A stretch of DNA of 64,000 bases, from NCBI GenBank assembly GCA_039654915.1, contig CM077600.1, forward strand, positions 40,718,492 to 40,782,491, given 5' to 3'. The position numbers and the translations under genes were made by a program. This document shows, one piece after another, positions 51,082-62,809 of this stretch. Source of the DNA: Aquilaria yunnanensis (taxonomy: Eukaryota; Streptophyta; Magnoliopsida; Malvales; Thymelaeaceae). Each line of letters opens with the position of its first letter. Position 1 is the first letter of the stretch. The notes under the pieces were generated by a model. It saw only the letters and a list, made by a program, of their open reading frames with translations, was not told where the DNA came from and did not search any database.

Positions 51082-52776
51082 ATGGATATTCTCGATTATC
51101 TTCCCACGGCTGTTACTGCATCATGGAATGACACTGTAATCGAAACTCAGCCTGAAGCTATGGAATATTCCGAAACAGCTCAAAAGCTTCACGGAGATGC
51201 TCTGACATCCCACTCTCACATACAGCTTAAGGACCAGGTATCGGTCCGGATAAATCAGAACGACACCACGGAATTATTGCAAGTCTGGAATAGTTGGAAT
51301 TCTGCTGATCGGGAAGCTTTTACGGCAAAATATGGTCACATCACTTGCCTACTAAAGGTTACCGTTGATGCATCACTTGTCCGGGCTCTAATACAATTTT
51401 GGGATCCATTTTATCGATGCTTTTCTTTCGATAAGATGGATCTGGTTCCAACCATTGAAGAATACAACAGCCTCTTGGGTTGGTCCTCCGACTATCCAAT
51501 CGAGACTTATCAACATGATAGAAGAACGGAGCCTCATCGAGCCCTAGCAAAATTATTGGACATGCCAGCTTCCAGTCTTCAACCCAAATTTGCAACAAAA
51601 GGGTGTCGGAAATTTATCAGCTGGACCGATCTAAAACAACTAAGTCACACCCTCCCTCAGAAGAATCAACGACGCAAGTTGTTCGCCTTGGCAATATATG
51701 GCCTGGTAGTCTTCCCAAGAATTGTCGGATTTATTGAAGGAGACGTCATCACATTATTTGAGCAAGTCTGCAATGCCCAAGTAAATCCGACCTCAGTGAT
51801 ATTATGTGAAACTATCAGGGCATTAAACTTTTGTCGCCAAAGAGGAGGCAAATTCATAGGATGTTCACATCTCCTCAACGTTTGGATCAAAAGCCACCTT
51901 CCTTGTGAGAAGCAACATTTTGGAAATCGCTTTTCAAAGGACTTCATCCCAATTGAAGCCTTTTTGAAAAGTGAAACCACTAATCATGATAGCAAGGAAG
52001 CATGGGTTGACTACTTCAAGAACATCAGCGAATTCCAAATTGAATGGAGAGCACCCTGGTCCACCACCACCCGCATAGTTTACCGTTGCGGCAATTGCCC
52101 GTGGGTTCCTCTCTTAGGCATATCGGGAGGAACAAGCTATGCTCCAGCCCAAGTACGTAAACAATTTGGGTCCATGCAATTTATACCCATGACACATAAC
52201 CTGAGCAAGTTGGAGTTTTCACATGAAGATCCAAATTCAAATAAGCTTGCAATGGGTATTTCAGTTGCATGGAAAAGACTTTTCATATTAAAGTCAGGCC
52301 CTATTATTTCTCCTACTGCGTATTATGAATGGAGAAATAATCGGAAAGAAGGAATAGTTCTTCCCGAAGAGGTCATCAGAAAATTGGCAAAAAGAGAGTT
52401 GGAGAAAGAGCTAGAGGAAGAAAAGGAGAAGAACAAAAAGATGCTCTTCGACATACAACAGCTCAGTCACAAAACACAACTCCTCGAAGAAAAGATCGAA
52501 AGCCAAAAACAAGTCATCACCGAATTAGTTGATGAAACCGATCAAACAGAGATGAGAGCAAGATATTGGGAAGATCAATACAGATTTTCTCAAGAACAGC
52601 TTCAAATATTTTTGGCAGAAGTCAGAAAAGTGACTGAGCAAGCCCAACTAATGGGCGAAGAAGCCAAGGAGTTAGAAGAATTGAGCTGCCCTACTCCATC
52701 GGTGAATATTCAAAAAATGATGGAGTTTATTTCAAAGGCCAGAAAGCAATACTGTACTTTGGGCCGTTTCTTTTGA
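51082..52776 (+). CDS. retrotransposon ORF1 protein (DUF7745-like) with C-terminal coiled coil
   Basis: This intact 564-residue frame lies between the primer site and gag. Residues ~90-430 match the DUF7745-type protein that Ogre/Tat elements carry upstream of gag; recognisable parts are ALIQFWDPFYRCF, DLVPTIEEYNSLLGW, and the later YRCGNCPWVPLLG. The segment around the EEY..LLGW motif recalls the plant mobile domain of MAIL-type host proteins, so a common origin is possible. Residues ~440-540 are Glu/Lys-rich heptads (LEKELEEEKEKNKK onward), a strong coiled coil. Its function in the element is unknown. It ends 27 bp before the gag frame opens. Confidence 0.8.
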   Translation: MDILDYLPTAVTASWNDTVIETQPEAMEYSETAQKLHGDALTSHSHIQLKDQVSVRINQNDTTELLQVWNSWNSADREAFTAKYGHITCLLKVTVDASLVRALIQFWDPFYRCFSFDKMDLVPTIEEYNSLLGWSSDYPIETYQHDRRTEPHRALAKLLDMPASSLQPKFATKGCRKFISWTDLKQLSHTLPQKNQRRKLFALAIYGLVVFPRIVGFIEGDVITLFEQVCNAQVNPTSVILCETIRALNFCRQRGGKFIGCSHLLNVWIKSHLPCEKQHFGNRFSKDFIPIEAFLKSETTNHDSKEAWVDYFKNISEFQIEWRAPWSTTTRIVYRCGNCPWVPLLGISGGTSYAPAQVRKQFGSMQFIPMTHNLSKLEFSHEDPNSNKLAMGISVAWKRLFILKSGPIISPTAYYEWRNNRKEGIVLPEEVIRKLAKRELEKELEEEKEKNKKMLFDIQQLSHKTQLLEEKIESQKQVITELVDETDQTEMRARYWEDQYRFSQEQLQIFLAEVRKVTEQAQLMGEEAKELEELSCPTPSVNIQKMMEFISKARKQYCTLGRFF

Positions 52777-52970
52777 AAATAATAAGCTTTTGGTGAATGT
52801 AATTGAGAAATTCCACTATAATTCTTCTTTCACCAAGTATTTACAATATTCATGCATGCATCCATCACATCAATCATACACACATAGAATCTAATAAAAT
52901 AAATATTTCCTTTAGAAGGGGTAAAATTGGACCTCAACACCGATATTCAACTCGACTCCAAACAAGATTA

Positions 52971-55900
52971 ATGGCAGAACAAGCCGAAGGACGTCTCATG
53001 GAGATGGAGTCCAAGATTGAAAGTATGTCAGAACAGATGAAACAATTGATGGAATTAATCAAAGGGAAAGCAACTCAAGTCCCCATCAAAGAAGTACAAG
53101 ATCCCACTTATCCCCCGGGATTCACCCCGCAACGAGTCTCAGTCCAAGAAAACCTGTTTCAAGAATCAGGACCCTCTGCTAGTGTTCACCTGAAACAAGA
53201 CACTGTACAGGAAGAGAAGAAGACATTACCAAAAGATGAAGCAGAATCTCAAAAAATCGAGACAATAGAGAAAAGACTGAGAGCCATTGAAGGAGGCACT
53301 ATATTCGGATCCCTTTCAGTGGATGACCTCTGCTTAGTGCCAGACGTCGTAATCCCTTCAGATTTTAAGGTGCCAGATTTCGTAAAATACGATGGAACGA
53401 GTGATCCCATCACTCACATCACTTTGTTTCTCAGAAGACTACAACCACTTACCAAAGATGAGAAGGTGTGGATCGCACTTTTTCAGGAAAGTCTCACAAA
53501 ATCAGCATTACAGTGGTATCTAAGCCAAGGTCCAAGAAACATAAAAACTTGGAATGACCTTGCTCAGGCCTTCATCGGCAACTATAAACATGTTATGGAC
53601 TTAGCTCCGGATCGCCAAACTCTCCAAAACATGGAGAAGAAAAAAACAGAAACTTTTAAGGAATACGCCCAACGATGGAGGGACTTAGCTGCACAAGTAC
53701 AGCCACCCATGACAGAAAGAGAAATGGTCACTTTGTTTGTCCAGACACTGAAATACCCATATTATGACAAACTTATTGGCAATGCGGCAACTAACTTCTC
53801 CGACGTAGTCATGTCTGGAGAAAGGATCGAGCATGGTATCAGGACCGGGAAGATTACTGAGTCCTTTAGTGATCCTATGAAAAGAGGAGGACCATCCAGA
53901 AGAAAAGATGAAGAAATACAACAAATCGGACGAGGAAGAGGGATTCCCCTCGTGGGTACCGTGGCTACCGGACCTCGCCTATCCTATTCTGCCAACAGGC
54001 CCAATTATTATCCTACCAATAGGCCCAATGATTATCCTCCAAATAGGCCCAGTGATTATCTTCCCAATAGACCCAACAATTATCCTCTCAACAGGCCTAA
54101 TCAGTTACGACCACCTGTTCCGACTCCTCCAATGCCTGCACCAAGACCAAGAGAAATTTTCGCACCGATTCCCATGACTTATACTGAGTTATATCCAAAA
54201 CTCATCCAGAGCCAACTCATTCACCCAATTCCCACAAGGCCATTCGAACCCCCATATCCAACATGGTATGACCCTAAACTAAATTGCCCATATCATGATG
54301 GTGCCGTGGGCCACGGACTCGAAAATTGCATAGCATTGAAGCGTATAGTCCAACAATTAATTGAGTCAAAGTGGTTGGACTTTTCCGATGAACCAAACGT
54401 CACTCATAATCCATTGCCTCCTCATCAAGCCAAACCAGTCAATATGATGGAAGAATACTGGCCGATGAAGAAAACAGTCAATGATATCATAACCCCTCTT
54501 AAGCATGTATATTCATGCCTTGTGAAAGAAGGGATTATCATAGGAAAGTCTTCTGGAAATAAAGAAGTCGAGCATGAGGAATGGTGCAACTTTCATAACA
54601 GTAAGAGTCATTCTATCCAAGAATGCCCAGAATTCCGTAAAAGTCTACAAAGTCTCATGGACTCCTCCCAAATCATCGTTTTTATGTCAGATAAAGAGGA
54701 TGACGTGAATGTGATAATTAAAGAACAAGAAGTCAATATCATGCCAAGGCCACTAGTCATTCCAATCTCAAAATCTGCTCTCAAGCCTTTAAGAATTCAA
54801 GTTCCAAAGCCATTCCCGTACAAATCAGACAAAACTGTTCCATGGAACTATGGCTATACTTCTAACATCACATCAACTCCGTTAGAAGTTGGGGGCATGA
54901 CTAGAAGTGGTCGGTGTTATTCTCCCGAGCAAATGAACAAGCTCCAACAAGAGAAGAATGTTACGGATCCAGCAAATGGACCTATTAACACATCTAAAGA
55001 GCAAGAGATGCCTCGAGCAGTAACAGATGAACAAGCTACTGAGTTTCTCAAACTCATAAAGCAAAGTGAATACAGCATCGTGGAGCAGTTGAACCGTCTG
55101 CCAGCAAAGATCTCCATACTTTCATTGCTCTTAAGTTCTGATGCCCATCGAGAAGCTCTTCTCAAAGTCCTGAATAAGGCTTATGTTGAACAAGATATCT
55201 CCGTGAACAACTTTGACCACCTTGTCAACAACATCACGGCACAAAATCTCATCACATTCACTGACGATGAGATACCAGCAGAAGGAAGGGGTCACTCTAA
55301 GGCTCTACATATTTCGATTAAATACAAAGATCGGATTATGGCTAGAGTTCTGATCGACAATGGATCAGCTCTAAATGTAATGCCATTAGAAACTTTACAT
55401 AAGATCGGTTTAGACCCATCACACCTCAACAACAGTCATATTGTTGTTCGAGCATTTGACGGAACAAAGAGAGATGTGGTTGGAGAAATAGAGCTACCAA
55501 TTGGGATTGGTCCCTGTCTTTTCCATATCACATTCCAAGTCATGGACATTTCTCCATCTTATACTTGTCTACTGGGAAGACCATGGATCCATATGGCTGG
55601 AGCAATTCCTTCCTCATTACATCAAAAAATGAAATTCATCATTGAAGGAAAGATAATCACAGTCTTTGCTGAAGAAGACATTCTGCTATCTAGACCTGCG
55701 GATGCTCAATATGTTGAGGTCAATGAAAATATACCTGATTGCTCCTTCAGGTCTTTTGAGATTGTCAATGCTGCTTATGTCAGTGAATATGGAGAAGAAC
55801 CCATTCCTAACATCTCTAAAACAAGTCGCATGGTCGCCAAACTCATGATAAAAGGAGGATACTCACCGGGGTTAGGTTTGGGACAAGATTTACAAGGAAT

Positions 55901-56278
55901 CCCAGAGCCATTGAAAATATCCGCAAATGAAGGGAAATACGGCCTAGGCTTCACACCGACAAGACATGATAAAATGAAGGCAATAGCTGAAAAAAGAGAA
56001 AAGAGGATTGCACGATTAACAGGGCATCCTCTCCAGGAAAGAAATCTGGATATCCCTGAAATCACCGAAACGTTCGTGAGTGGTGGTCTCATTCCGAAAA
56101 ATGACAATGAAGGCAAGCTGACTATCAACATCAACAAGTCTTTTGAAAGTCTTTCTATTCAGGCAATCATCAGCGATTCACCTGAAGAGGAGGAGCTCAT
56201 TCAACCTTGTGGCCCACGGGATGTGCTGAACAATTGGGAGGCGATAGAACTGCCTGTTATAATCGAAAGCTTTCCAAA
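52971..56278 (+). CDS. retrotransposon gag-protease with G-patch
   Basis: The frame is open from 52803; the likely start is the MAEQAEGRLMEMES methionine at 52971. However, the HRYSTRLQTR segment just before it looks coding, so an upstream or spliced start is possible. In order it has an N-terminal coiled coil, a gag core (KSALQWYLSQGP, then WNDLAQAFIGNYKH), an 8-residue NRPNDYPP-type repeat array (~53990-54105), two Cys/His knuckle-like pieces (CPYHDG...HGLENC and CNFHNSKSHSIQEC), an aspartic protease with DNGSALNV in place of the common D-S/T-G, then a G-patch (GYSPGLGLGQDLQG). The contiguous frame stops at 56282. The end given here is the proposed splice donor, after which the protein would run on into pol. 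Confidence 0.85.
53990..54106 (+). repeat. 24-bp minisatellite encoding an octapeptide repeat in gag
   Basis: Five units of the form NRP-N/S-x-YP-x follow one another, DNA period 24 bp (CCAATAGGCCCAATGATTAT type). Confidence 0.8.
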
Positions 56279-56477
56279 GTAATCTAATAGTAAAAACCTC
56301 CTAAAGAAAGGTTCAATCAATAGGGTGTAGTCTTTGTTTAAGTGAACCTTTTAGTTATTGCTTTTTATTCCAATAAAGTTGTGATTTATGCACATTGTAA
56401 ATAAAGTACCAGTTTGCATCCATCTCATTCGTGCCATTTTTTTTCTCTTCTCTTTCTTTTCTCTCTGGATAATGCAG
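56279..56477 (+). other. probable intron between protease and reverse transcriptase
   Basis: A GT at 56279 and an AG at 56476-56477, after a T-rich tract and TAATGCAG, would remove 199 bp, including the gag-pro stop. The upstream exon ends in phase 2 and the downstream one offers the single base needed, so gag-pro and pol become one frame. An intron at this place is a known feature of Ogre elements. Confidence 0.7.
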
Positions 56478-59400
56478 ACCCAAAACTCTCTTTGATGACA
56501 ATGAAAGAATGAACTTTGATAATCCTGTAAACACTACCGACTCGGACGACGAAGATCTTCAAGTATCTCCTGAGCTATTAAAAATGATTGAGCGAGATGA
56601 AAAAGAAAGAGCAACAAGTCAAGAACCAACTGAGGTATTCAACCTGGGAGACAGTCAGGATGTAAAAGAAGTCAAGATTGGCACTTTATTCCCTCCTGAA
56701 GAAAAAGAAGAATTAGTCCATTTATTGAAAGAATATGTGGATGTATTCGCTTGGTCATACCAAGATATGCCTGGCTTAAGCTCAGACATAGTACTACACA
56801 AAATACCTTTGAAGCCTGGGGCGAAGCCTGTCAGACAGAAGTTACGAAGACTAAAGCCGGAGTTAATCTTAAGAGTAAAAGACGAGATTCGAAAGCTGTG
56901 GGATGCAGGATTTCTTGGGGTCGCTGAATATACAGAATGGGTGGTTAACATTGTCCCAGTCGAAAAGAAAGAAAGTGGGAAACTAAGAGTTTGTCAGGAC
57001 TACCGGCCTTTGAACGAAGCCAGTCCTAAAGATAACTTCCCACTTCCTCATATTGATACACTGGTGGATAATACCGCAGGAAACTCCTACTTTTCCTTCA
57101 TGGATGGTTTTTCTGGATACAATCAAATCAAACTTGATCCAGATGACATGATAAAAACTGCTTTTATTACCCTTTGGGGTACCTTCTACTATAAGGTGAT
57201 GCCTTTCGGGTTAAAGAATGCTGGTGCTACATATCAAAGAGCCATGGTCACGTTGTTCCATGACATGATGCATAAAGAAATTGAAGTATATGTGGACGAC
57301 ATGATCGCCAAAACTTTCACTGCTGGGGGGCATCTAAAAGTGCTAAGAAAACTATTCGATAGACTTCGCAAATATCAATTGAAGTTGAATCCTGCCAAAT
57401 GTACTTTTGGAGCCTCTTCAGGAAAGTTATTGGGTTTCATAGTCAACAAGGACGGGATTCGAGTTGACCCGAGTAAAGTCAAAGCGATACAAGAAATGCA
57501 ACCCCCGAAGACTCCAAAACAAGTAAGAAGTTTTCTGGGTAGAATCAACTTCATATCAAGGTTCATATCACAATTGACGTCCAAGTGTGAACCGCTTTTC
57601 AAATCACTAAAGAAGAACAATCCGATTGAGTGGAATAACGAATGCCAAGAAGCATTCGAGAAAATCAAACGTTATCTATCAAATCCACCAGTCTTGATAC
57701 CACCTCGATCCGGAGAACCATTGATTCTATATTTATCCATACAGGATTCTTCATTAGGATCCGTATTGGGTCAACGTGATGAGACAAGCAAGAAGGAGCA
57801 TGCAATTTACTATTTGAGCAAAAAGCTTACCACATATGAAGCTAAATACTCAATAGTAGAAAAGTCCTGTTGTGCCCTTGCATGGGTAGCACATCGACTA
57901 CGACACTACATGCTCAACAACACAACATTACTGATCTCCAAGACTGACCCCATTAAGTACATTTTCGAGAAACCCGCTTTATCAGGCAGGATTGCAAAAT
58001 GGCAAATGCTGTTATCTGAATACGACATACAGTATGTCACCCAAAAGGCCGTAAAAGGAAGTGTGATCGCTGAATATCTGGCTGATAGAGCATTGGAGGA
58101 TTACGAGCCCATGAGAATGGACTTTCCTGATGGAGATATAATGACTATAGAACAGGAAGTCGATGAAGAAAATGAAACATGGAAAATGGCATTCGATGGA
58201 GCATCTAATGCTTTGGGACAAGGGATTGGAGCTATACTCATCTCTCCAAGCGGAAAACAGTTTCCCCTCACAGCAAAAATTACATTTCCTTGTACCAACA
58301 ATATAGTAGAGTATGAAGCATGTGCTATGGGACTCCAAATGGCATTGGATTTGAAAGTGCGAGATCTCCGAGTCTATGGGGATTCCGCATTAGTCATATA
58401 TCAAATCAATGGAGAATGGGAGACAAGAGATTCAAAATTAATCCCTTACCAAAAGCTTATACTAGACATGACTCGAAGATTTAACAGTATAAGTTTTCAT
58501 CATCTTCCAAGGGAAGATAATCAAATCCCAGACGCTTTAGCTACTTTGGCTGCTATGTACAAGATAAGCGACCCTAAGCATACTCCTGTCTTCGAAATGA
58601 AAATAATAGATTCTCCAGCTTATTGCATGAGCATCGAAGAAGAATTGGATGGAAAGCCTTGGTATCATGATATCAAGAAATACCTCCAAGAACGAACATA
58701 TCCACTAGAAGCATCAGAAAATGACAAGAAATTTCTACGAAGATTGTCAATGGGTTTTCTTTTAAACCTAGACATACTCTATAAGAAAACCCCAGACTCG
58801 ATGCTACTTCGCTGTGTAGATACTCATGAAGCACGAAAGATTATGGAAGAAGTTCATTCTGGAATATGTGGAGCACACACTAGTGGTCATACCATGGCAA
58901 GACAAATAATGAGGGCTGGCTACTATTGGCTCACATTGGAAAGTGATTGTATTAATCACGTGAGAAAATGTCACAAATGTCAAATATATGCCAACAAGAT
59001 CCAAGCTCTACCCACCCCTCTTAATGTAACAGCAATACCTTGGCCTTTTGCCATGTGGGGAATTGACGTCATTGGAGCCATTACCCCTAAAGCTTCCAAT
59101 GGTCACAAATTCATCCTAGTGGCAATTGATTACTTCACTAAATGGGTAGAAGCTATGTCATATGCAAGTGTGACTCAAAAGGTGGTATGCCGGTTCATTA
59201 AGAAAGAAATCATTTGTCGTTATGGGCCGCCGGAATGTATCATCTCAGACAATGCCACGAACCTGAACAATGCAATGATGCAGACTTTGTGCCGGCAGTT
59301 CAAAATCAAACATCTCAATTCGGCACCTTATCGACCAATGATGAATGGTGCAGTAGAAGCGGCCAATAAAAATATCAAGAGAATTGTTGAAAAGATGATC

Positions 59401-59907
59401 GTCACTTACAAGGACTGGCATGAGATGTTACCTTTTGCACTACATGCTTATAGAACTTCTACCCGTACTTCTACTGGAGCAACACCTTTTTCTCTGGTAT
59501 ACGGTATGGAGGCTGTATTGCCCATCGAAGTTGAAATTCCTTCATTAAGGGTACTAATGGATACTCAATTAAGAGAAGCAGAATGGGTCAAAGCTAGATA
59601 CGAGCAATTAAATCTAATTGATGAAAGAAGAATGATAGCCCTCTGCCATGGACAACTTTATCAAAGAAGGATGATTCGTTCTTACAACAAAAAGGTTCGC
59701 CCACGACAATTTCACGATGGTGACATAGTGCTCAAGAAAATTTTACCCATGCAACATGATTCAAGAGGAAAATGGACACCAAATTATGACGGGCCATATG
59801 TCGTGAAGAAAGCATTTTCAGGAGGGGCACTAATTCTGACAGAAATGGATGGACGAGAATTACCGAAGCCAGTAAATTCGGATGCAGTAAAGAAATACTT
59901 TGCATAA
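56478..59907 (+). CDS. retrotransposon pol: RT, RNase H, second RNase H, integrase
   Basis: The first ATG of the open frame is 56509, giving 1132 residues; through the proposed intron the frame starts at 56478. Reverse transcriptase shows YVDDMIAK at ~residue 262. The first RNase H (about 405-530) looks decayed: its opening Asp region reads LYLSIQDSSLGS. The second RNase H (~557-690) has a complete set: AFDGAS, NIVEYEAC, VYGDSALV and EDNQIPDALA, typical of the Tat group. Integrase follows with an HHCC finger (H...H...CHKC, ~780-825) and the DD(35)E core: IDVIGA, ISDNAT and GAVEAANK with exactly 35 residues between the last D and E. There is no chromodomain; the protein ends PVNSDAVKKYFA. All catalytic residues needed for copying and insertion are present. 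Confidence 0.93.
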
Positions 59908-61179
59908 TGAAGAAATTTTCAAACAGAAGGGGAGAAGTGGATACAGGGTTACCAAAGTTTATTTGATCAAAGTTGTCAAAGAGAGCTTTCTTCTCTTACA
60001 CTTTCATTATCTATCTGTACCCAAGATTTTCATATTACTCATAAATAAAAAGCCAATTTTCTTTAACTTACCTTAGATTCTCACGTTCAAAATGCTAAAG
60101 TCGCTTCTATCCAGTTCTTTTCCTTCAAATCTCACATTCTTACTAGCCTTAAGTGTGCAATAAATTATGACTTTTGAAGGAAGAATAGTAATAATTAAAA
60201 CTTAGAAAAAACAAAGACCGTAGATTACTTTGATAAGCTTTATGAATTAAAACAGGTAAGATTGAGGTCCTGCTTTGCGAGCGGCACAGAACATAGGCTA
60301 ACAAAGAAGAAGGAGTAACAAATCTTTGGGAGATAGCCTTGGTGGTAGCCTGAATGATCGCTTCAGAAGTCTTAACACGTCCATGTCAGCAAGAAAGAAT
60401 CATACTCACGAATATCTCAACAGGGACAATTATCCAGAGAGGCATAAAGTACGAGGCGGACATTAAGGAAATTAAAGCCAAAATTTAAGAACAAATCAAG
60501 GAAAGAAGATTTTTGAAAAGAGTTAGGCTTTTGAGACAATGGACAATAGCTGGAAAGCGAGACAATGAACAACAGCTGGAAAGCAAGACAATGAACAACA
60601 GCTGGAAAGTGAAACAATGGACAACAGTTGGAAAGCATAAAGAGATTCAACGATAGAAGGCAATTACAAAGAGGATCCAGTAAAGCAAAGATATAAAAAA
60701 ATAATAAATCCATCAGTTACACATGCTCTGCATTCATGCATTTCACATCATGCATGCATGGCATACAGAACAAGGATCAAATGGGAAGCGTATCCACCGC
60801 ACAGTCACAGCAGTATAAGCTGACGTCTCAGTGACATCCGTTTTTACCAATTTACCGCTGGATGCACAGCTGATATAGTGGACCCAGCCCCATCAGCAAT
60901 TCAAGGATAAAGTAGACAATATTGTCAAAATCCTGGTAATCAATTCAATAATCGAGGCTACACCGGGATGGACAGAATTGACGCCAGCTTAGCAGTATCC
61001 AAGATAAGAAATAGCTATGGTCAAAGATAAGCGTGGATATCGAGAAATATTGTCGTCGAAAGCAGACAATGGATTCAATAATCAAGGACTGGATCAATGT
61101 CATGCCTGATGAGATATCAAAGATAAGAAATATCTATGATACTAAAATAAAGTAGGATCCACTTTTCCGGTTAAACGGC
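59908..61179 (+). other. post-pol untranslated region with repeats
   Basis: No gene is seen. A purine-rich GAAGGGGAGAAG at 59926-59937 resembles a polypurine tract, but no LTR follows it. A 26-bp tandem repeat lies at 60533-60636. Segments near 60940-61020 and 61070-61140 are diverged direct repeats sharing ATTCAATAATC and AGATAAGAAATA. Confidence 0.5.
60533..60636. repeat. 26-bp tandem repeat, four copies
   Basis: Four contiguous units of GAGACAATGAACAACAGCTG plus GAAAGC, each with zero to a few differences and no length change. Confidence 0.9.
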
Positions 61180-61273
61180 GGATACGGTACTCCGTGACTC
61201 TCAAGTCGGTTCTCTCAGTTGCCCATAATAACTGATTCCTTCACCCCTTCTTTCTTTTACTTCCTCCTAGAAA

Positions 61274-61822
61274 ATGGATCCTACTTTTTCCGCCTTGCGA
61301 AAGTATTTCCCTTCTCTCCCAATGAACATCCTAAAAAAGATCTACCAAGTTCGCTGTGAACGATTAAGAGCTCTGATGCATAAAGGAATCCCTGAAGATG
61401 TGCGGTGGTTAATTGAAGCTAAGGTTCGTCTGGCAGGTGAAATCCCAGAGGCATTTGTGTCTTACATGCCTGGTGTTGGCAAAAGTTCTTATGCCAGAAA
61501 AAGAAGAGCGAAAAGATTACAAGTCTGCCATAAATGTGGTAGGTGGACTTGTAAGACTAGGTGTCGTTCTTTAGGAATGATCTCCAATAATCGAGAAGAT
61601 AAAATACGGTTCATCAAGAATGGCTTGAGTAAGGACTCATTGGATGATATCCAATTGACTCTTGAGACGCATTCTTGTGGATCTGTGCAACGTGAAATTC
61701 TTGATTTATGGAGTATTTTTCATGAAGAACGAGACCGTTACAGTCCCGGGAATCTGACTTTAAACGACCCTGTTTGCCGGCTTGTAAGAAAGCTAGATGG
61801 GAAGCAGATCCTCGACTCATAG
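61274..61822 (+). CDS. accessory Cys-cluster basic protein, unit 1
   Basis: An intact 182-residue frame 1.37 kb downstream of pol. The N-terminal third is helical and basic (LRKYFPSLPMNILKKIYQVR). A GVGKSSYARKRRAKR run then leads directly into a compact cluster of C-x2-C-x4-C-x3-C form, with further conserved Cys in ETHSCG and DPVC. The Arg/Lys-run-plus-Cys layout recalls cysteine-rich nucleic-acid-binding proteins of carlaviruses and relatives, some of which suppress RNA silencing; this is a motif-level inference, and the Cys spacing need not match. Two more units follow. Upstream, a pyrimidine tract ends in CTAG three bases before the ATG, a possible splice acceptor that would let the LTR transcript express it. 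Function is unknown. Confidence 0.75.
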   Translation: MDPTFSALRKYFPSLPMNILKKIYQVRCERLRALMHKGIPEDVRWLIEAKVRLAGEIPEAFVSYMPGVGKSSYARKRRAKRLQVCHKCGRWTCKTRCRSLGMISNNREDKIRFIKNGLSKDSLDDIQLTLETHSCGSVQREILDLWSIFHEERDRYSPGNLTLNDPVCRLVRKLDGKQILDS

Positions 61823-61984
61823 GAGCCGTTAATGCCGTTACTGGACGTAAAACCAGTGGAAGATGTAAGCCACAGTCACAATTACTGTACATACAGTTTG
61901 TTATATTTGGAAAAATTTGCATTTTCTTTTGACAGATGTACATGCTCCCCTAAGTGTAATCGACACGTTATCCCTTTTCATCAC

Positions 61985-61990
61985 TATAAA
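61985..61990 (+). promoter_or_regulatory. TATA-like box before unit 2
   Basis: CACTATAAATGCGTGTTC lies 127 bp before the unit 2 start. The same sequence precedes unit 3, so it belongs to the repeated unit. Confidence 0.45.
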
Positions 61991-62111
61991 TGCGTGTTCT
62001 TCCTTCTGATTAAACAACAGATAAGATACCCCGTGACTTCTAAAGTCGATTATTCCAGTTTCCTGCAATAACTGATTCATTTCCCTCTTCTCTCAAATTC
62101 TTCTCTCATCA

Positions 62112-62660
62112 ATGGATTCTACTCTTTCTGTACTGCGAAAATACTTTCCTTCCCTCCCACTAAAAGTCCTTAAAAAGATCTACCTTGCTAGATGTGAAAG
62201 AATCAGAGTTTTTACACGCAAAGGCATTCCCGACAATGTGCAGTGGATAATTGAAGCTAAGGTCCGTTTGGCGGGTGAAGTTCCAGATGCATTTATGCCC
62301 CGCATGCCCGGTTTAGGTAAAAGCCGTTATGCCAAAAGGCGAAGAGCAAAGAGACTAGGCGTGTGTTATAAATGTGGGCGATGGAATTGTAATACTAAAT
62401 GTCGCTCTTTAGGATACATCTCCATAAATCGTGAAGATAAAAGAAAATTCATTAAGAATGGCCTGCGTAAGGAGTCTCTGAAAGATATCCGAGAGACTCT
62501 TGAAACGCATTCTTGTGGAAAAGTGCAAGGTGAAATTATCGGTTTATGGAGGACTTACCATAAAGAACGAAACCGTTACAGTCTTGGGAATGTGATTTTA
62601 AACGACCCCGTTTGTCAGTTTGTAAGAAAACTAGATGGGAAGCAAATCCCCGACTTATAG
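62112..62660 (+). CDS. accessory Cys-cluster basic protein, unit 2
   Basis: This intact 182-residue frame has exactly the same length as unit 1, with no gaps when aligned and about 70% identity by eye. The basic run (YAKRRRAKR) and all Cys of the C-x2-C-x4-C-x3-C cluster are kept, as are ETHSCG, LNDPVC and the C-terminal VRKLDGKQI. Starts of units 1 and 2 are 838 bp apart. Differences concentrate outside the cluster, which suggests selection on the protein after duplication. No splice-acceptor-like context precedes this copy; it has a TATA-like box instead. Confidence 0.75.
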   Translation: MDSTLSVLRKYFPSLPLKVLKKIYLARCERIRVFTRKGIPDNVQWIIEAKVRLAGEVPDAFMPRMPGLGKSRYAKRRRAKRLGVCYKCGRWNCNTKCRSLGYISINREDKRKFIKNGLRKESLKDIRETLETHSCGKVQGEIIGLWRTYHKERNRYSLGNVILNDPVCQFVRKLDGKQIPDL

Positions 62661-62809
62661 AAGGCATTGAAGCCATTACTGGACATGAATTAGTGGAAGA
62701 TGAGAGCCACAGTCATGATTGCTGTACATATAAGCTGTCATTTGTCTTTTCTTTTGGCAATAATGTACTTACTTCCGTAAGTGTAATAAACGCATTATCC
62801 TTTCATCAC

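Noticed and set aside
59921..59945. Polypurine tract followed by a 3' LTR
   Set aside because: The purine run is real, but the following sequence does not start like the 5' LTR and nothing similar follows.
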